Below are positions 12,649 through 21,134 of a DNA stretch of 48,267 nucleotides, piece by piece. The notes under the pieces are model-generated. The model saw only the letters and a program-made list of their open reading frames with translations, was not told the DNA's origin and made no database searches. The translations under genes and the position numbers were made by a program. How positions within the stretch are numbered: position 1 is the first letter of the stretch; each line of letters starts with the position of its first letter. Origin of the DNA: an uncultured bacterium (GTDB lineage: Bacteria; Planctomycetota; Brocadiia; Brocadiales; Scalinduaceae); contig CAJXKT010000002.1 in NCBI GenBank assembly GCA_913055705.1, forward strand, positions 1-48,267. Reading direction: 5' to 3'.

Positions 12649-12840
12649 CTATGCGTCTTTTGCTTGAATGGTTTTTCTGTTATTTCCTTTAGCTCTTGCT
12701 GCTGCTTTATCGATTAATCCATAAACAGCATTGCTTAATTCACCAATGAATTCTCCAGACGTATTACATTTTTTACTTTTTACATACTCTCTAACTTTGC
12801 TAGCAACGACAAGTACTTCTTTACCCTTTTTCTTTGCCAT
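12649..12840 (-). CDS. small bacterial histone-fold protein
   Basis: The 63-residue basic protein has the layout of a singlet histone fold. A lysine-rich head (MAKKKGKE) is followed by helix 1 (about 8-20, VLVVASKVREYVKS), a long helix 2 (about 26-52, SGEFIGELSNAVYGLIDKAAARAK) and a short helix 3. Helix 3 carries the RKTIQAKDA motif, which matches the archaeal histone signature GRKTIKAEDI. Archaeal histones are about 66-70 residues; related bacterial singlet histones such as the one described in Bdellovibrio are about 60. The predicted role is DNA binding or nucleoid organisation. The gene has its own strong promoter (12883-12910), an AAGGAGAG ribosome binding site, and converges with gatB. 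Fold assignment is by motif reading, not by search. Confidence 0.75.
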   Translation of the reverse strand: MAKKKGKEVLVVASKVREYVKSKKCNTSGEFIGELSNAVYGLIDKAAARAKGNNRKTIQAKDA

Positions 12841-12882
12841 TTTTCTCTCCTTAAAAGTTATATAGGTTTAAAGGTCTTCGGG

Positions 12883-12910
12883 ATAGTACCAAAAAAGCTA
12901 AATATGTCAA
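12883..12910 (-). promoter_or_regulatory. promoter of the histone-fold gene
   Basis: On the minus strand the consensus -35 TTGACA (12905-12910) and -10 TACTAT (12883-12888) are 16 bases apart. The start codon lies about 43 bases downstream. The near-consensus boxes fit high expression. Confidence 0.65.
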
Positions 12911-12955
12911 GCGCTTTTCTTGTAAATAAATTAAGAAAAAAATTCGTTGAAAGTT

Positions 12956-14086
12956 ATGAATATTCGAGAAGAAATATTATCAGGTGTCAATAAGATTGTA
13001 ATTAAGGTCGGAACCCGTGTACTCACAAATGAGGATGGCTTCCTGGATAAGCATCAGATTAAAGAATTCTCGAAGCAGGTTATTAAGCTTCGTTCCAATG
13101 GCTATAGTGTGGTTGTTGTAAGTTCCGGTTCGGTCGGGGCAGGTATCAGTGCATTGGGCTTCCAGAAAAGGCCAAACATCCTTCCTGAACTTCAGGCTGC
13201 AGCTGCAATCGGGCAGGGGAAATTAATAGAGATTTATAACGAATGTTTTAAAAAGCATGGATATCATGCCGCACAAATACTCCTTACAAGACAGGATTTC
13301 GAAGACCGTCAGAGATATTTAAATACATGTAATACATTGCATTCATTGCTAAATTTTAAGACTATTCCAATTATTAACGAGAATGATACTATATCAGTGG
13401 AAGAAATAACTTTTGGGGATAACGATATCCTGTCTGCACTGGTTACAAACCTGTTACGTGCTGATTTGCTGATACTCTTGTCTTCTGTAGATGGATTATA
13501 TACCACTCCTCCAGTCTCCGGCAAAAGTTGCAGCGTTTTGTCAGTTGTGAATTCAATTTCTGATGATATTAAAAAACTTGTATTTAAACAAAAGACCAAA
13601 GAAGGTATTGGGGGCATGGAGAGCAAACTTGAGGCTGCCGGTATTGCTACTGGTTCGGGTGAAACAGTGATAATCGCTAATGGGAGGCAGTCAGACGTTT
13701 TGTCAAAAATAATGAACTATGACAATGTGGGTACATTGTTTCTTCCATATAAGAAAAAGATTACAAGCCGTAAACGATGGATCGGTTTTACTGTAAGGCC
13801 CAAAGGGAAGATTTATATAGATGATGGTGCGTTGAATGCCTTGCTAAAGAGAGGTAAAAGCTTATTACCATCAGGCGTAGTAAAGGTTGATGGCAATTTT
13901 ATAAAGGGTGATATTGTTTCAATACTTAGCGTCAATGAAAACAGGGAGACAGCCAGGGGCCTTATGAACTATTCTTCCGGAGAGGTCCAGAAAATAAAAG
14001 GGCTTCGTTCTTCGTCGATAAAGAAAACGCTTGGCTATAAACCATATGATGAGATAATACATCGCGACAACATGGTTTTGTTATAA
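12956..14086 (+). CDS. proB: glutamate 5-kinase
   Basis: ProB phosphorylates L-glutamate as the first step of proline synthesis. The N-terminal amino acid kinase domain (about residues 8-260) shows KIVIKVGTRVLTN, VVVVSSGSVGAG, the PIINENDTIS substrate loop and FGDNDILSALV. A C-terminal PUA domain (about 280-370) begins after ITSRKRWIGF. The length of 376 is close to the family's usual ~370. I chose the ATG at 12956; a TTG at 12947 adds three residues. Neither has a strong ribosome binding site. proA is not in the window, and the gene converges with pyrF. Confidence 0.93.
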   Translation: MNIREEILSGVNKIVIKVGTRVLTNEDGFLDKHQIKEFSKQVIKLRSNGYSVVVVSSGSVGAGISALGFQKRPNILPELQAAAAIGQGKLIEIYNECFKKHGYHAAQILLTRQDFEDRQRYLNTCNTLHSLLNFKTIPIINENDTISVEEITFGDNDILSALVTNLLRADLLILLSSVDGLYTTPPVSGKSCSVLSVVNSISDDIKKLVFKQKTKEGIGGMESKLEAAGIATGSGETVIIANGRQSDVLSKIMNYDNVGTLFLPYKKKITSRKRWIGFTVRPKGKIYIDDGALNALLKRGKSLLPSGVVKVDGNFIKGDIVSILSVNENRETARGLMNYSSGEVQKIKGLRSSSIKKTLGYKPYDEIIHRDNMVLL

Positions 14087-14096
14087 TTGTTCCAGT

Positions 14097-15052
14097 TTAT
14101 GATTTCTTTTTTCTGATTTTCCCTGTTACTTCTTTCAGATCGTTATTCATTCTTATAACCGCTTCCTCAACTGCACATTCCCAGTGTTTAGTTCCGTATT
14201 TCTCCTTCCAGGGAGAAAGGTTATAAGCATAGGTTATTCCCCTGGAAGAGTTTACTATTGCGCCGTAACCATTGGGATTAAAACACTTTGCAATGTTTTT
14301 TAAGCTGGCGCGCTGCGCACCAAATCCGGGAACAAGGAAGTATGTGTTAGGCATAATACTCCTGAGATTGTTAGTAATTCTTGGATTTGTTGACGCAACC
14401 ACAGCTCCAATAGGGCTGTAGCCACTTTTATCTATTAAATCTTTTCCCAATTTGTTTACCTGGTTTGCAACCGTTTGATAGATAGTTTTGTTGTTGCATT
14501 TTAAATCCTGGATTTCTTTAGATGAGGGGTTGGAGGTTTTGACAAGGACAAATACTCCTTTACCATTCTTTCTGGCCAGTTTAATGAAAGGCAGGACGCT
14601 GTCTGTCCCCAGGAAGGGGTTGACAGTGACGGCATCTACTTCAAAAGAGTTTTCCCTCGAATCATTGGATTTAAGAATGCCGAGATGTGCATTGGCGTAG
14701 GCTTCTGCGGTGTGAGGGACGTCTCCCCTTTTTATATCTCCAATGACTATCAGGTTTTTTTTTTAGCGTATTTAATTGTGTCGGAATACGCTCTAAGCCC
14801 CCAGGGTCCGAGCATTTCATAAAAAGCAATTTGGAGTTTTACGATTCCTACGTGTTTGTGAATTATATTTATTATCTGTTTGTTAAAGTCGAGAACTGTC
14901 CTGGCGGCATTATTCAGGCTGTCTCCTCTTTTTCTAAAAGCAGCTTTTCTTATTTCTAAAGGTATATATTCCAGTTGTGGGTCAAGCCCCACAACAGAAC
15001 AACTGTCCTTTTCATCAATGGTTGTTATTAGTTGATTTATAAAACTTTTCAT
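14097..15052 (-). CDS. pyrF: orotidine 5'-phosphate decarboxylase (type 2), interrupted by a frameshift in an A10 run
   Basis: The enzyme decarboxylates OMP to UMP in pyrimidine synthesis. The first 100 codons (15052 down to about 14753) carry SCSVVGLDPQLEYIP and VGIVKLQIAFYEMLGPWG, then reach a stop just after ten A residues (coding strand). Adding one A or removing two restores the frame. It then continues NLIVIGDIKRGDVPHTAEAY, with the catalytic DIKRGD, the VNPFLG strand, and on to the C-terminal YFLVPGFGAQ phosphate-binding loop and VNSSRGITYAY, ending at 14097. The restored length of about 318 fits the long type-2 subfamily. The break may be a homopolymer sequencing error, transcriptional slippage or a true mutation; all catalytic motifs are intact, which favours the first two. 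Confidence 0.85.
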
Positions 15053-15083
15053 AAATGCCTGAAGGCCTGGTTAAAATAGAGAA

Positions 15084-15647
15084 TTAGTAGTCCAAAAAGT
15101 TTTTAATTAATCCCGAACCTTGTACCGTCAGGAAAGATTCGGGATGAAACTGTACTCCTTCTAAAGGGAATTCTTTGTGCCTTATGCCCATTATTTCGTC
15201 TTTATCTGCAAATGCTGTTATTTCGAAGGAATCCGGCAGTGTTTCATTTTTTATGATAAGAGAATGATAACGAGTGGCTTCAAAAGGGTTGGTTAATCCC
15301 TGAAATATTGTTTTGTTATCGTGGTGTATCATAGATGTTTTGCCGTGCATTATCCTTCTTGCCCGCATAATTTCAGCTCCGAATGTAGATGCAATGCATT
15401 GGTGTCCCAGGCAAACACCTAATATTGGTATTTTTCCTGCAAAATTCTCAATTACAGTGTTAGATATGCCCCCTTCTTTTGGGGTGCATGGCCCAGGAGA
15501 AATAATTATGTGACTTGGTTTTTTATTTTCAATCTCCGAAATAGAAATCTTATCATTTCTGGCTACTTCTATGCTTGTACCGAAAGCTCCTATCTGCTGT
15601 ACGAGATTGTAGGTAAAAGAATCATAGTTATCTATTAGTAATACCAA
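15084..15647 (-). CDS. anthranilate / aminodeoxychorismate synthase glutaminase subunit
   Basis: The 187-residue class I glutamine amidotransferase supplies ammonia to a chorismate-using partner (TrpE or PabB). It begins VLLIDNYDSFTYNLVQ, has the oxyanion and strand region IIISPGPCTPKEGG, the nucleophile cysteine in GVCLGHQCIA (about residue 78) and the catalytic His/Glu in QFHPESFLT. TrpG and PabA cannot be told apart from sequence alone; no trpE, pabB or other trp gene is adjacent. It is the upstream gene of a likely pair with pyrF, separated by about 30 bases. Confidence 0.93.
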   Translation of the reverse strand: MVLLIDNYDSFTYNLVQQIGAFGTSIEVARNDKISISEIENKKPSHIIISPGPCTPKEGGISNTVIENFAGKIPILGVCLGHQCIASTFGAEIMRARRIMHGKTSMIHHDNKTIFQGLTNPFEATRYHSLIIKNETLPDSFEITAFADKDEIMGIRHKEFPLEGVQFHPESFLTVQGSGLIKNFLDY

Positions 15648-15824
15648 TTTATGATTGTATTGATTTTATTGTTATAGAAATGAAAAAAATATGTGTTTTT
15701 TTGTAATTCTTTGTGCTAATAAAGGGCAGATTTAGTCTATCAGAAAAAAAGATTATGTCAAATACTTATCTTAATAAATTGCCTTGTAGAAACTACTTAG
15801 AGAAACCAGGAAACAAAAATGCGC

Positions 15825-15852
15825 TTGACAATAAAGCATTTCTTGTTATTAT
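15825..15852 (+). promoter_or_regulatory. promoter of the nusA-infB operon
   Basis: TTGACA (15825-15830) and TATTAT (15847-15852) are 16 bases apart in the 457-base gap before nusA. This implies a leader RNA of roughly 240 bases before the nusA ATG. Confidence 0.6.
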
Positions 15853-16052
15853 CAAACTTTAGGAAGATAGAAGTAGTTTACTTTTAAGACCTTAGAAAAG
15901 TTTGGTTATAACTGTACAGCCTTGAGTAAGTTCCTAACGCGTTTAATAACTTTATCTTATGTTATTTGGGTTGATGAAAATTCGATGAAAGATCTTAATT
16001 GAAGTAAGCACAAGTGGTCCTCGAATAATTGGAGCTGTTCAGGTTGTTACAG

Positions 16053-16083
16053 AAAAAGTGGGAGTTTGCCCGCTTTTTTTTTT
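16053..16083 (+). terminator. intrinsic terminator/attenuator in the nusA leader
   Basis: A ten-pair stem (AAAAAGTGGG with CCCGCTTTTT, one G-U) closes a six-base loop and runs into an unbroken T tract ending at 16083. This is 21 bases before the nusA start codon and downstream of the operon promoter, so every nusA transcript must read through it. Similar hairpins precede rimP-nusA operons in other bacteria, where attenuation or NusA feedback is suspected. No gene is seen between 15648 and this element. Confidence 0.75.
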
Positions 16084-16104
16084 AGAGCAATAGAAGGATG
16101 TAAA

Positions 16105-17154
16105 ATGGATAAAGAAAGCTTATTAAGGCTAGTAGACATATTACATAAAGACAAAGATATCGACAAGGACATTGTGTTCCAGGGTATTGAAACTGCTCTG
16201 GAATCTGCCGCGAGAAAACATCTGAAAACCAGCGAGCCGATTTCGATTAATATTGACAGGGAAACAGGAGAGATTGCGGCAATGCAGGGGGAGCAGGAAA
16301 TAGACCTTTCCGAACTGGGAAGAATAAATGCTCAGACTGCCAAACAAGTGATAATTCAGAAGATTAAGGAAGCAGAAAGGGATGTTATTTATGATGAATA
16401 TGTAGACAGAAAAGGCACAATTGTAAGTGGTATGGTTCAACGTTTTGAAGGGCCAACTATAATTATAAATCTTGGCAAGACTGAAGGATATCTTCCAAAA
16501 TCAGAGCAAATTAGCAACGAATATCATCGTTCAGGTGAAAGGGTAAGATGTATTGTTACAGAAGTGAAAAAGGTGGGTCATAGAGTTAAAATCTTACTTT
16601 CGAGGACCCATTCCAATTTTGTAAGACAGCTTTTTGAGCTGGAAGTACCGGAAATACCTGAGAAGATTGTTGAAATAAAAGGTTTGGTAAGGGAGGCCGG
16701 CTATAGGACTAAGATTGCCGTATTTTCGGAAGAACCAAACGTGGATTGTGTAGGTGCATGTGTGGGTGTAAGAGGGACAAGAATTAAGAACATTGTAGAT
16801 GAATTGAACGGAGAGAAGATAGATATTATTCGTTGGGATGATGATTTGGAAGTTTTTGTACCTAACACTCTTAAACCTGCAGAAGTTACGGGGATTTTGC
16901 TATCACCAGAAAATAATGTTGCAACTGTAGTGGTTCCGGACGATCAGCTTTCATTGGCTATAGGTAAAAGAGGGCAGAATGTAAGACTTGCGTCAAAATT
17001 GGCAGGTTGGGATATCGATATAATCACAGAAGAAGAGTTGGAACGTGAACGTGAGCGTGAGGAGACCGGTGCCACAACTGAGGAGGAAGCCGAAGGGGAA
17101 GCCGAGGGGGCAATGTTAAATGAAGATTCAGGTGACAAAGAGATCGAAAAATAG
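16105..17154 (+). CDS. nusA: transcription termination/antitermination factor NusA
   Basis: The 349-residue RNA polymerase-binding factor modulates pausing, termination and rRNA antitermination. Domains in order are the N-terminal RNAP-binding domain (about 1-125), the S1 domain (about 130-200, with RKGTIVSGMVQRFEGPTIII) and two KH domains (about 205-330, including GVRGTRIKNIVDELNGEKIDI and LAIGKRGQNVRLASKL). A highly acidic tail (about 315-349) rich in Glu follows. The ATG at 16105 has a GAAGGA ribosome binding site. An in-frame upstream start at 16066 would fall inside the terminator hairpin and is rejected. The gene heads the operon directly; rimP, usually upstream, is absent. Confidence 0.95.
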   Translation: MDKESLLRLVDILHKDKDIDKDIVFQGIETALESAARKHLKTSEPISINIDRETGEIAAMQGEQEIDLSELGRINAQTAKQVIIQKIKEAERDVIYDEYVDRKGTIVSGMVQRFEGPTIIINLGKTEGYLPKSEQISNEYHRSGERVRCIVTEVKKVGHRVKILLSRTHSNFVRQLFELEVPEIPEKIVEIKGLVREAGYRTKIAVFSEEPNVDCVGACVGVRGTRIKNIVDELNGEKIDIIRWDDDLEVFVPNTLKPAEVTGILLSPENNVATVVVPDDQLSLAIGKRGQNVRLASKLAGWDIDIITEEELEREREREETGATTEEEAEGEAEGAMLNEDSGDKEIEK

Positions 17155-17192
17155 ACATTAGTAAAGAATGCCGCAAGGAGTCTTTTTTTGTT

Positions 17193-19418
17193 ATGGTAAG
17201 AATAAATAAACTGGCAAAAGATTTGGGTTTCAAAAACAGCTTTTTAATAGAAAAGTGTCAGGAGTATGGTTTTGTAAATATTAAACACCATGCAAATGCT
17301 CTGACAGATGAACAGGTAGACCTGTTGCGTAATAAGCTGGTAAAAGGGGCAGAACAAGACGTTGCTGTTAAAGAGAAACCAGTAACTCCTAAGGCTAAAA
17401 AGGCAAGTGCCAAAAAGGCAAGCGCTGAAAAGAAAGATGAAGGTTCCGTAAAGACAGTTTCTAAGGAAACGGAATCAACCGTACGGAGGCGAATCCCGCT
17501 CTGGAAACAAAAGGCTAGAGAAGAATTAATCAAGGGGAGATGGAAAGAGGTAACAAAGGTTTCGCAACAAAAGAGACCCAGAAGATTTGATAAACGTACA
17601 AAAGAAGTAGTATCTAAAGAAAAAGTCTCTGTACAACCGACAGAAAGGGAAGAAAAGGTCACGATAGAGTTGCCTGCTACAGTTAAAGATGTGTCAGCGG
17701 CTTTGGGCGTAAAAGCCGGAGATATAATATCAAAGCTACTGATTGGCCATAATATTTTTGCTACTATAAATCAAGCTTTAGATGGTGAGCTCATTGAAAT
17801 GATAGGTATTGAGTATGGTGTTGAGGTTGAGCTGAAACAGGCAAAAGAAGATGAAGAAGAGTTCTCACTTGAAGAGGAGGTTGACAGAGTAGAAGATTTA
17901 ATGCCAAGAGCTCCAATAGTAACATTTCTTGGCCATGTAGACCATGGAAAAACTTCTCTGCTCGATAGTATTAGAAAGACGGATATCGCAGCTTCTGAAT
18001 CCGGTGGGATTACGCAACACATAGGTGCCTACCGAGTTGAAACAAATGGGAAATCTGTTGTTTTCCTGGACACTCCGGGGCACGAAGCTTTTACCGCTAT
18101 GAGGGCAAGGGGGGCAAATGCTACAGACCTGGTTGTGTTGGTAGTTGCTGCTGATGATGGAGTAATGCCGCAAACAGAAGAAGCTATTAACCATGCACGT
18201 GCGGCTAATGTACCTATTGTAGTAGCTATTAATAAGGTAGATAAACCAGAGTCAAATGTGCAAAAGGTAAAGCAACAGCTGGCAGCTTTGGAGTTGAACC
18301 CTGAAGAATGGGGCGGGAAGGTTCAAATGATAGAAACCTCTGTTGTTACAAAAATGGGACTTGATGCTCTTCTGGATGGGTTATTATTGGAAGCGGAGGT
18401 ATTAGAGCTAAAGGCTGTTTTCAAGAAACCGGCCAAGGGTATAGTGCTGGAGGCACATGTACATGAAGGTAGGGGTGTTATTGCAAACCTATTAGTGAGA
18501 GAGGGTACACTGCGGCATGGTGATATTATCCTGTGTGGTCAGGCATTTGGCAGGGTGAGAGCGATATATAATGATCATGGAAAAGTGATAAAGGAAGCCG
18601 AATCGTCAACGCCAGTTGCGATATCAGGGTTGTCAACCTGCCCGGAGGCAGGCGATAAATTTTACGTTATTAAGGATATTCAAAAGGCCAGAGAGATTGC
18701 GGCGAAAAGAGAAAGAAAGATTCGAGAAGTGTCTCTGTCCGGCCGTCAACATGTTACATTGGATAATCTGTATCAAAAGATAGAAGATGGGCAAGTTAAA
18801 GAGATTAATATAATCTTAAAAGCTGATTTTAAAGGTTCTGTAGAGGTACTTAAGAAATCACTGGAAAAAATTTCGACTAATGAAGTCAGGACTAAAATCT
18901 TACATAGTGGTGTTGGTGGGATCACAGAAACTGATATCCTGCTCGCGGATGCTTCTGATGCAGTAGTGATTGGTTTCCACGTTGTTCCTGAAGATAAGGC
19001 GAGGACCCTTGCTGAAGCGTGTGGGGTGGATGTGAGATTATATAAAGTTATATATGATGCTACTAACGATATTAAAGATGCTTTAGAGGGAATGTTGACT
19101 CCTGATAAAGTTGAACAAATTCTTGGCAATGTTGAGGTAAGAAAGGTCTTTAAGGTGTCGAAGATAGGCAATATTGCCGGCTGTTATGTGAAAAGTGGCA
19201 AGGTATTGCGCAATTCTCTGGTAAGGCTGATACGAGACAGCGTAGTTTTATACGAAGGTAAAATTGCTACATTAAGAATTGTAAAGGACGACGCAAAAGA
19301 AGTAAAGGCCGGGTATGAATGTGGTATTAAGATTGCGGGCTTTGATGATATAAAAGTAGATGACGTAATAGAGTCATATGAAATTCAGCATGTTGCACGT
19401 ACCTTGACTAAGGAATGA
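17193..19418 (+). CDS. infB: translation initiation factor IF-2
   Basis: The 741-residue GTPase brings initiator tRNA to the 30S subunit. It has an N-terminal IF2_N helix domain (about 1-50) and a Lys/Ala/Glu-rich linker (about 55-155). A second IF2_N-like segment (about 155-230) precedes the G domain (about 240-410), where [17 protein letters not shown] and NKVDKPE are visible, and then the beta-barrel and C-terminal domains. The length is on the short side for IF-2 because the linker is compact. It starts 38 bases after nusA. Confidence 0.97.
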   Translation: MVRINKLAKDLGFKNSFLIEKCQEYGFVNIKHHANALTDEQVDLLRNKLVKGAEQDVAVKEKPVTPKAKKASAKKASAEKKDEGSVKTVSKETESTVRRRIPLWKQKAREELIKGRWKEVTKVSQQKRPRRFDKRTKEVVSKEKVSVQPTEREEKVTIELPATVKDVSAALGVKAGDIISKLLIGHNIFATINQALDGELIEMIGIEYGVEVELKQAKEDEEEFSLEEEVDRVEDLMPRAPIVTFLGHVDHGKTSLLDSIRKTDIAASESGGITQHIGAYRVETNGKSVVFLDTPGHEAFTAMRARGANATDLVVLVVAADDGVMPQTEEAINHARAANVPIVVAINKVDKPESNVQKVKQQLAALELNPEEWGGKVQMIETSVVTKMGLDALLDGLLLEAEVLELKAVFKKPAKGIVLEAHVHEGRGVIANLLVREGTLRHGDIILCGQAFGRVRAIYNDHGKVIKEAESSTPVAISGLSTCPEAGDKFYVIKDIQKAREIAAKRERKIREVSLSGRQHVTLDNLYQKIEDGQVKEINIILKADFKGSVEVLKKSLEKISTNEVRTKILHSGVGGITETDILLADASDAVVIGFHVVPEDKARTLAEACGVDVRLYKVIYDATNDIKDALEGMLTPDKVEQILGNVEVRKVFKVSKIGNIAGCYVKSGKVLRNSLVRLIRDSVVLYEGKIATLRIVKDDAKEVKAGYECGIKIAGFDDIKVDDVIESYEIQHVARTLTKE

Positions 19419-19458
19419 CTCCCGCAGGATATTAGTTAAAATTCTGAGAAGAATTATC

Positions 19459-19740
19459 ATGGTTGTAGGAATATTAAGCATTAAAGTTGTAATGAGAAGT
19501 TCACATTCTTTAAAAGACAAACGGCGTATAATTAAAAGCTTAAAAGACAGGACCAGGAACAAGTTCAATGTTTCGGTTTCTGAAATAGAAGATCAAAATA
19601 ATCACAAGTGCTCAAAGATTGGTGTGGCAATGGTGGGAACAGACAGACAATATGTTAATAGTAAATTGTCGTCAATTATAAGCTCCTTCCGTTTCTTTCC
19701 ACAGGCAGAGTTAGTTGATTACGAACTAGACTTGATTTAG
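19459..19740 (+). CDS. YlxP-like DUF503 protein
   Basis: The 93-residue protein begins MVVGILSIKVVMRSSHSLKDKRRIIKSL, the DUF503 hallmark, followed by RNKFNVSVSEIEDQN and a C-terminal strand. DUF503 proteins are typically encoded between infB and rbfA, exactly as here, and are linked to ribosome assembly, although the biochemical role is not settled. It is one base-scale gap from rbfA (12 bases), so tightly co-transcribed. Confidence 0.88.
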   Translation: MVVGILSIKVVMRSSHSLKDKRRIIKSLKDRTRNKFNVSVSEIEDQNNHKCSKIGVAMVGTDRQYVNSKLSSIISSFRFFPQAELVDYELDLI

Positions 19741-19752
19741 TTATACAGGGCC

Positions 19753-20100
19753 ATGACGAGAAGATTGGAAAAGGTTAAGGGAGTTATTGAGCAAGAGATC
19801 AGTAAGATTATTTTGTATCGGTTGCAAGATCCCAGGATAGATTTGGTAACAGTAACAAGAGTAGAGCCTTCTCCTGATCTTAGAATGGCAAAGGTATATG
19901 TTTCAATCCCGTGTGATGAGCGATCACAACAAAAAACTCTAGATGCCCTGAAACATGCAAAGGGATTTATACAGTCTGAAATGGCCTCAAATTTAAAACT
20001 GAAAAACACGCCGTCTTTGACTTTTTATCTGGATGAGTCAAAAAAGAAGAGTAGCCATATTTTACAATTAATAGAAAAAGCAGTAACCGAAGATAAATAA
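19753..20100 (+). CDS. rbfA: 30S ribosome-binding factor RbfA
   Basis: The 115-residue protein matures the 5' end of 16S rRNA in the 30S subunit. It has the family's start ([19 protein letters not shown]), the central [26 protein letters not shown] strand pair and the C-terminal [15 protein letters not shown]. Its length is normal. It sits in the classic infB-ylxP-rbfA order. Confidence 0.96.
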   Translation: MTRRLEKVKGVIEQEISKIILYRLQDPRIDLVTVTRVEPSPDLRMAKVYVSIPCDERSQQKTLDALKHAKGFIQSEMASNLKLKNTPSLTFYLDESKKKSSHILQLIEKAVTEDK

Positions 20101-20128
20101 AATTGCAGAAAACAGAGGCCGGAAAATT

Positions 20129-21001
20129 ATGAAGAAGTTGAGTTTTGGTTTACCAAAAGGAAGCTTGCAGGAATCTACAATTGGTATGATGAAGAATGCG
20201 GGTTACAGGGTTCATGTAAGCAGCAGATCATACTATCCGTCGATTGATGACGATGAGATGTCGGTAAGGTTAATCCGTCCGCAGGACATGGCTCGCTATG
20301 TTGAGAAAGGGATTATAGACTCTGGCCTTACAGGGCAGGACTGGGTGGAAGAGGCCGGTGCTGATGTTAGATGTGTGGAGAAACTGGTCTATGCAAAGCA
20401 GCAGTTAACAAAAGTTCGTTGGGTACTTGCTGCTCCAGAGGACTCACCTATTAAATCAGTGGAAGATCTTCAAGGAAAGAGAATATCGACTGAACTGGTA
20501 AATGTTACTAAAAGATATCTTGAGGAGAAGGGTATTCAAGCTGAGGTTGAATTTTCACATGGTGCTACAGAGGCAAAGACTCCGGACCTTGTTGATGCAA
20601 TTGTAGAGTTGACAGAAACCGGTAGTAGTTTAAGAGCTAACAACCTTCGCATTATTGATACTGTAACAGAATCTGCCACCGTCTTCATTTCCAACCACAA
20701 GTCTTGGGAAGATCCGTGGAAAAGGAAGAAGATAGAGAATCTGGCAATATTATTTCATGGAGCCATCATTGCACGTGACAAAGTTGGCTTGAAAATGAAT
20801 ATTTCAAATGAGGGGCTGGATACCTTATTAGAGAAATTACCTGCTTTGCGAACTCCTACTATTTCTCAGCTTTCAGGGGATGCAGGGTATGCTATAGAAA
20901 CAATACTGGACGAGTCAGTGGTTAGAAACATTATTCCTGAACTGAAACGGGTTGGTGCGGAAGGAATAATTGAATACCCACTCAATAAGGTTATACTTTA
21001 G
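20129..21001 (+). CDS. hisG: ATP phosphoribosyltransferase, long form
   Basis: HisG joins ATP and PRPP in the first, feedback-controlled step of histidine synthesis. The 290-residue length and the C-terminal ACT-like domain (about 215-290, with [17 protein letters not shown]) mark the long, HisZ-independent form inhibited by histidine. The catalytic lobes show FGLPKGSLQ at the start, [10 protein letters not shown], and the PRPP loop region [16 protein letters not shown]. It starts 28 bases after rbfA, so a histidine gene rides on the translation operon. No other his gene is present. Confidence 0.95.
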   Translation: MKKLSFGLPKGSLQESTIGMMKNAGYRVHVSSRSYYPSIDDDEMSVRLIRPQDMARYVEKGIIDSGLTGQDWVEEAGADVRCVEKLVYAKQQLTKVRWVLAAPEDSPIKSVEDLQGKRISTELVNVTKRYLEEKGIQAEVEFSHGATEAKTPDLVDAIVELTETGSSLRANNLRIIDTVTESATVFISNHKSWEDPWKRKKIENLAILFHGAIIARDKVGLKMNISNEGLDTLLEKLPALRTPTISQLSGDAGYAIETILDESVVRNIIPELKRVGAEGIIEYPLNKVIL

Positions 21002-21134
21002 TTATGCTCAAAATCCTTGTTCTGTTTACAGAAGCTCTGCTATTACATAGATAATAATCGGTAATTCTAAAACTTGTGAAGGAGTATTATATCCTGTCTT
21101 TCATAAGAAAAGCACACACCTATTGAGGCATAGC

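Noticed and set aside
16066-16104. N-terminal extension of NusA from an upstream start at 16066
   Set aside because: It would encode poly-Phe from the terminator's T tract; the ATG at 16105 has the ribosome binding site and the homologous N-terminus.
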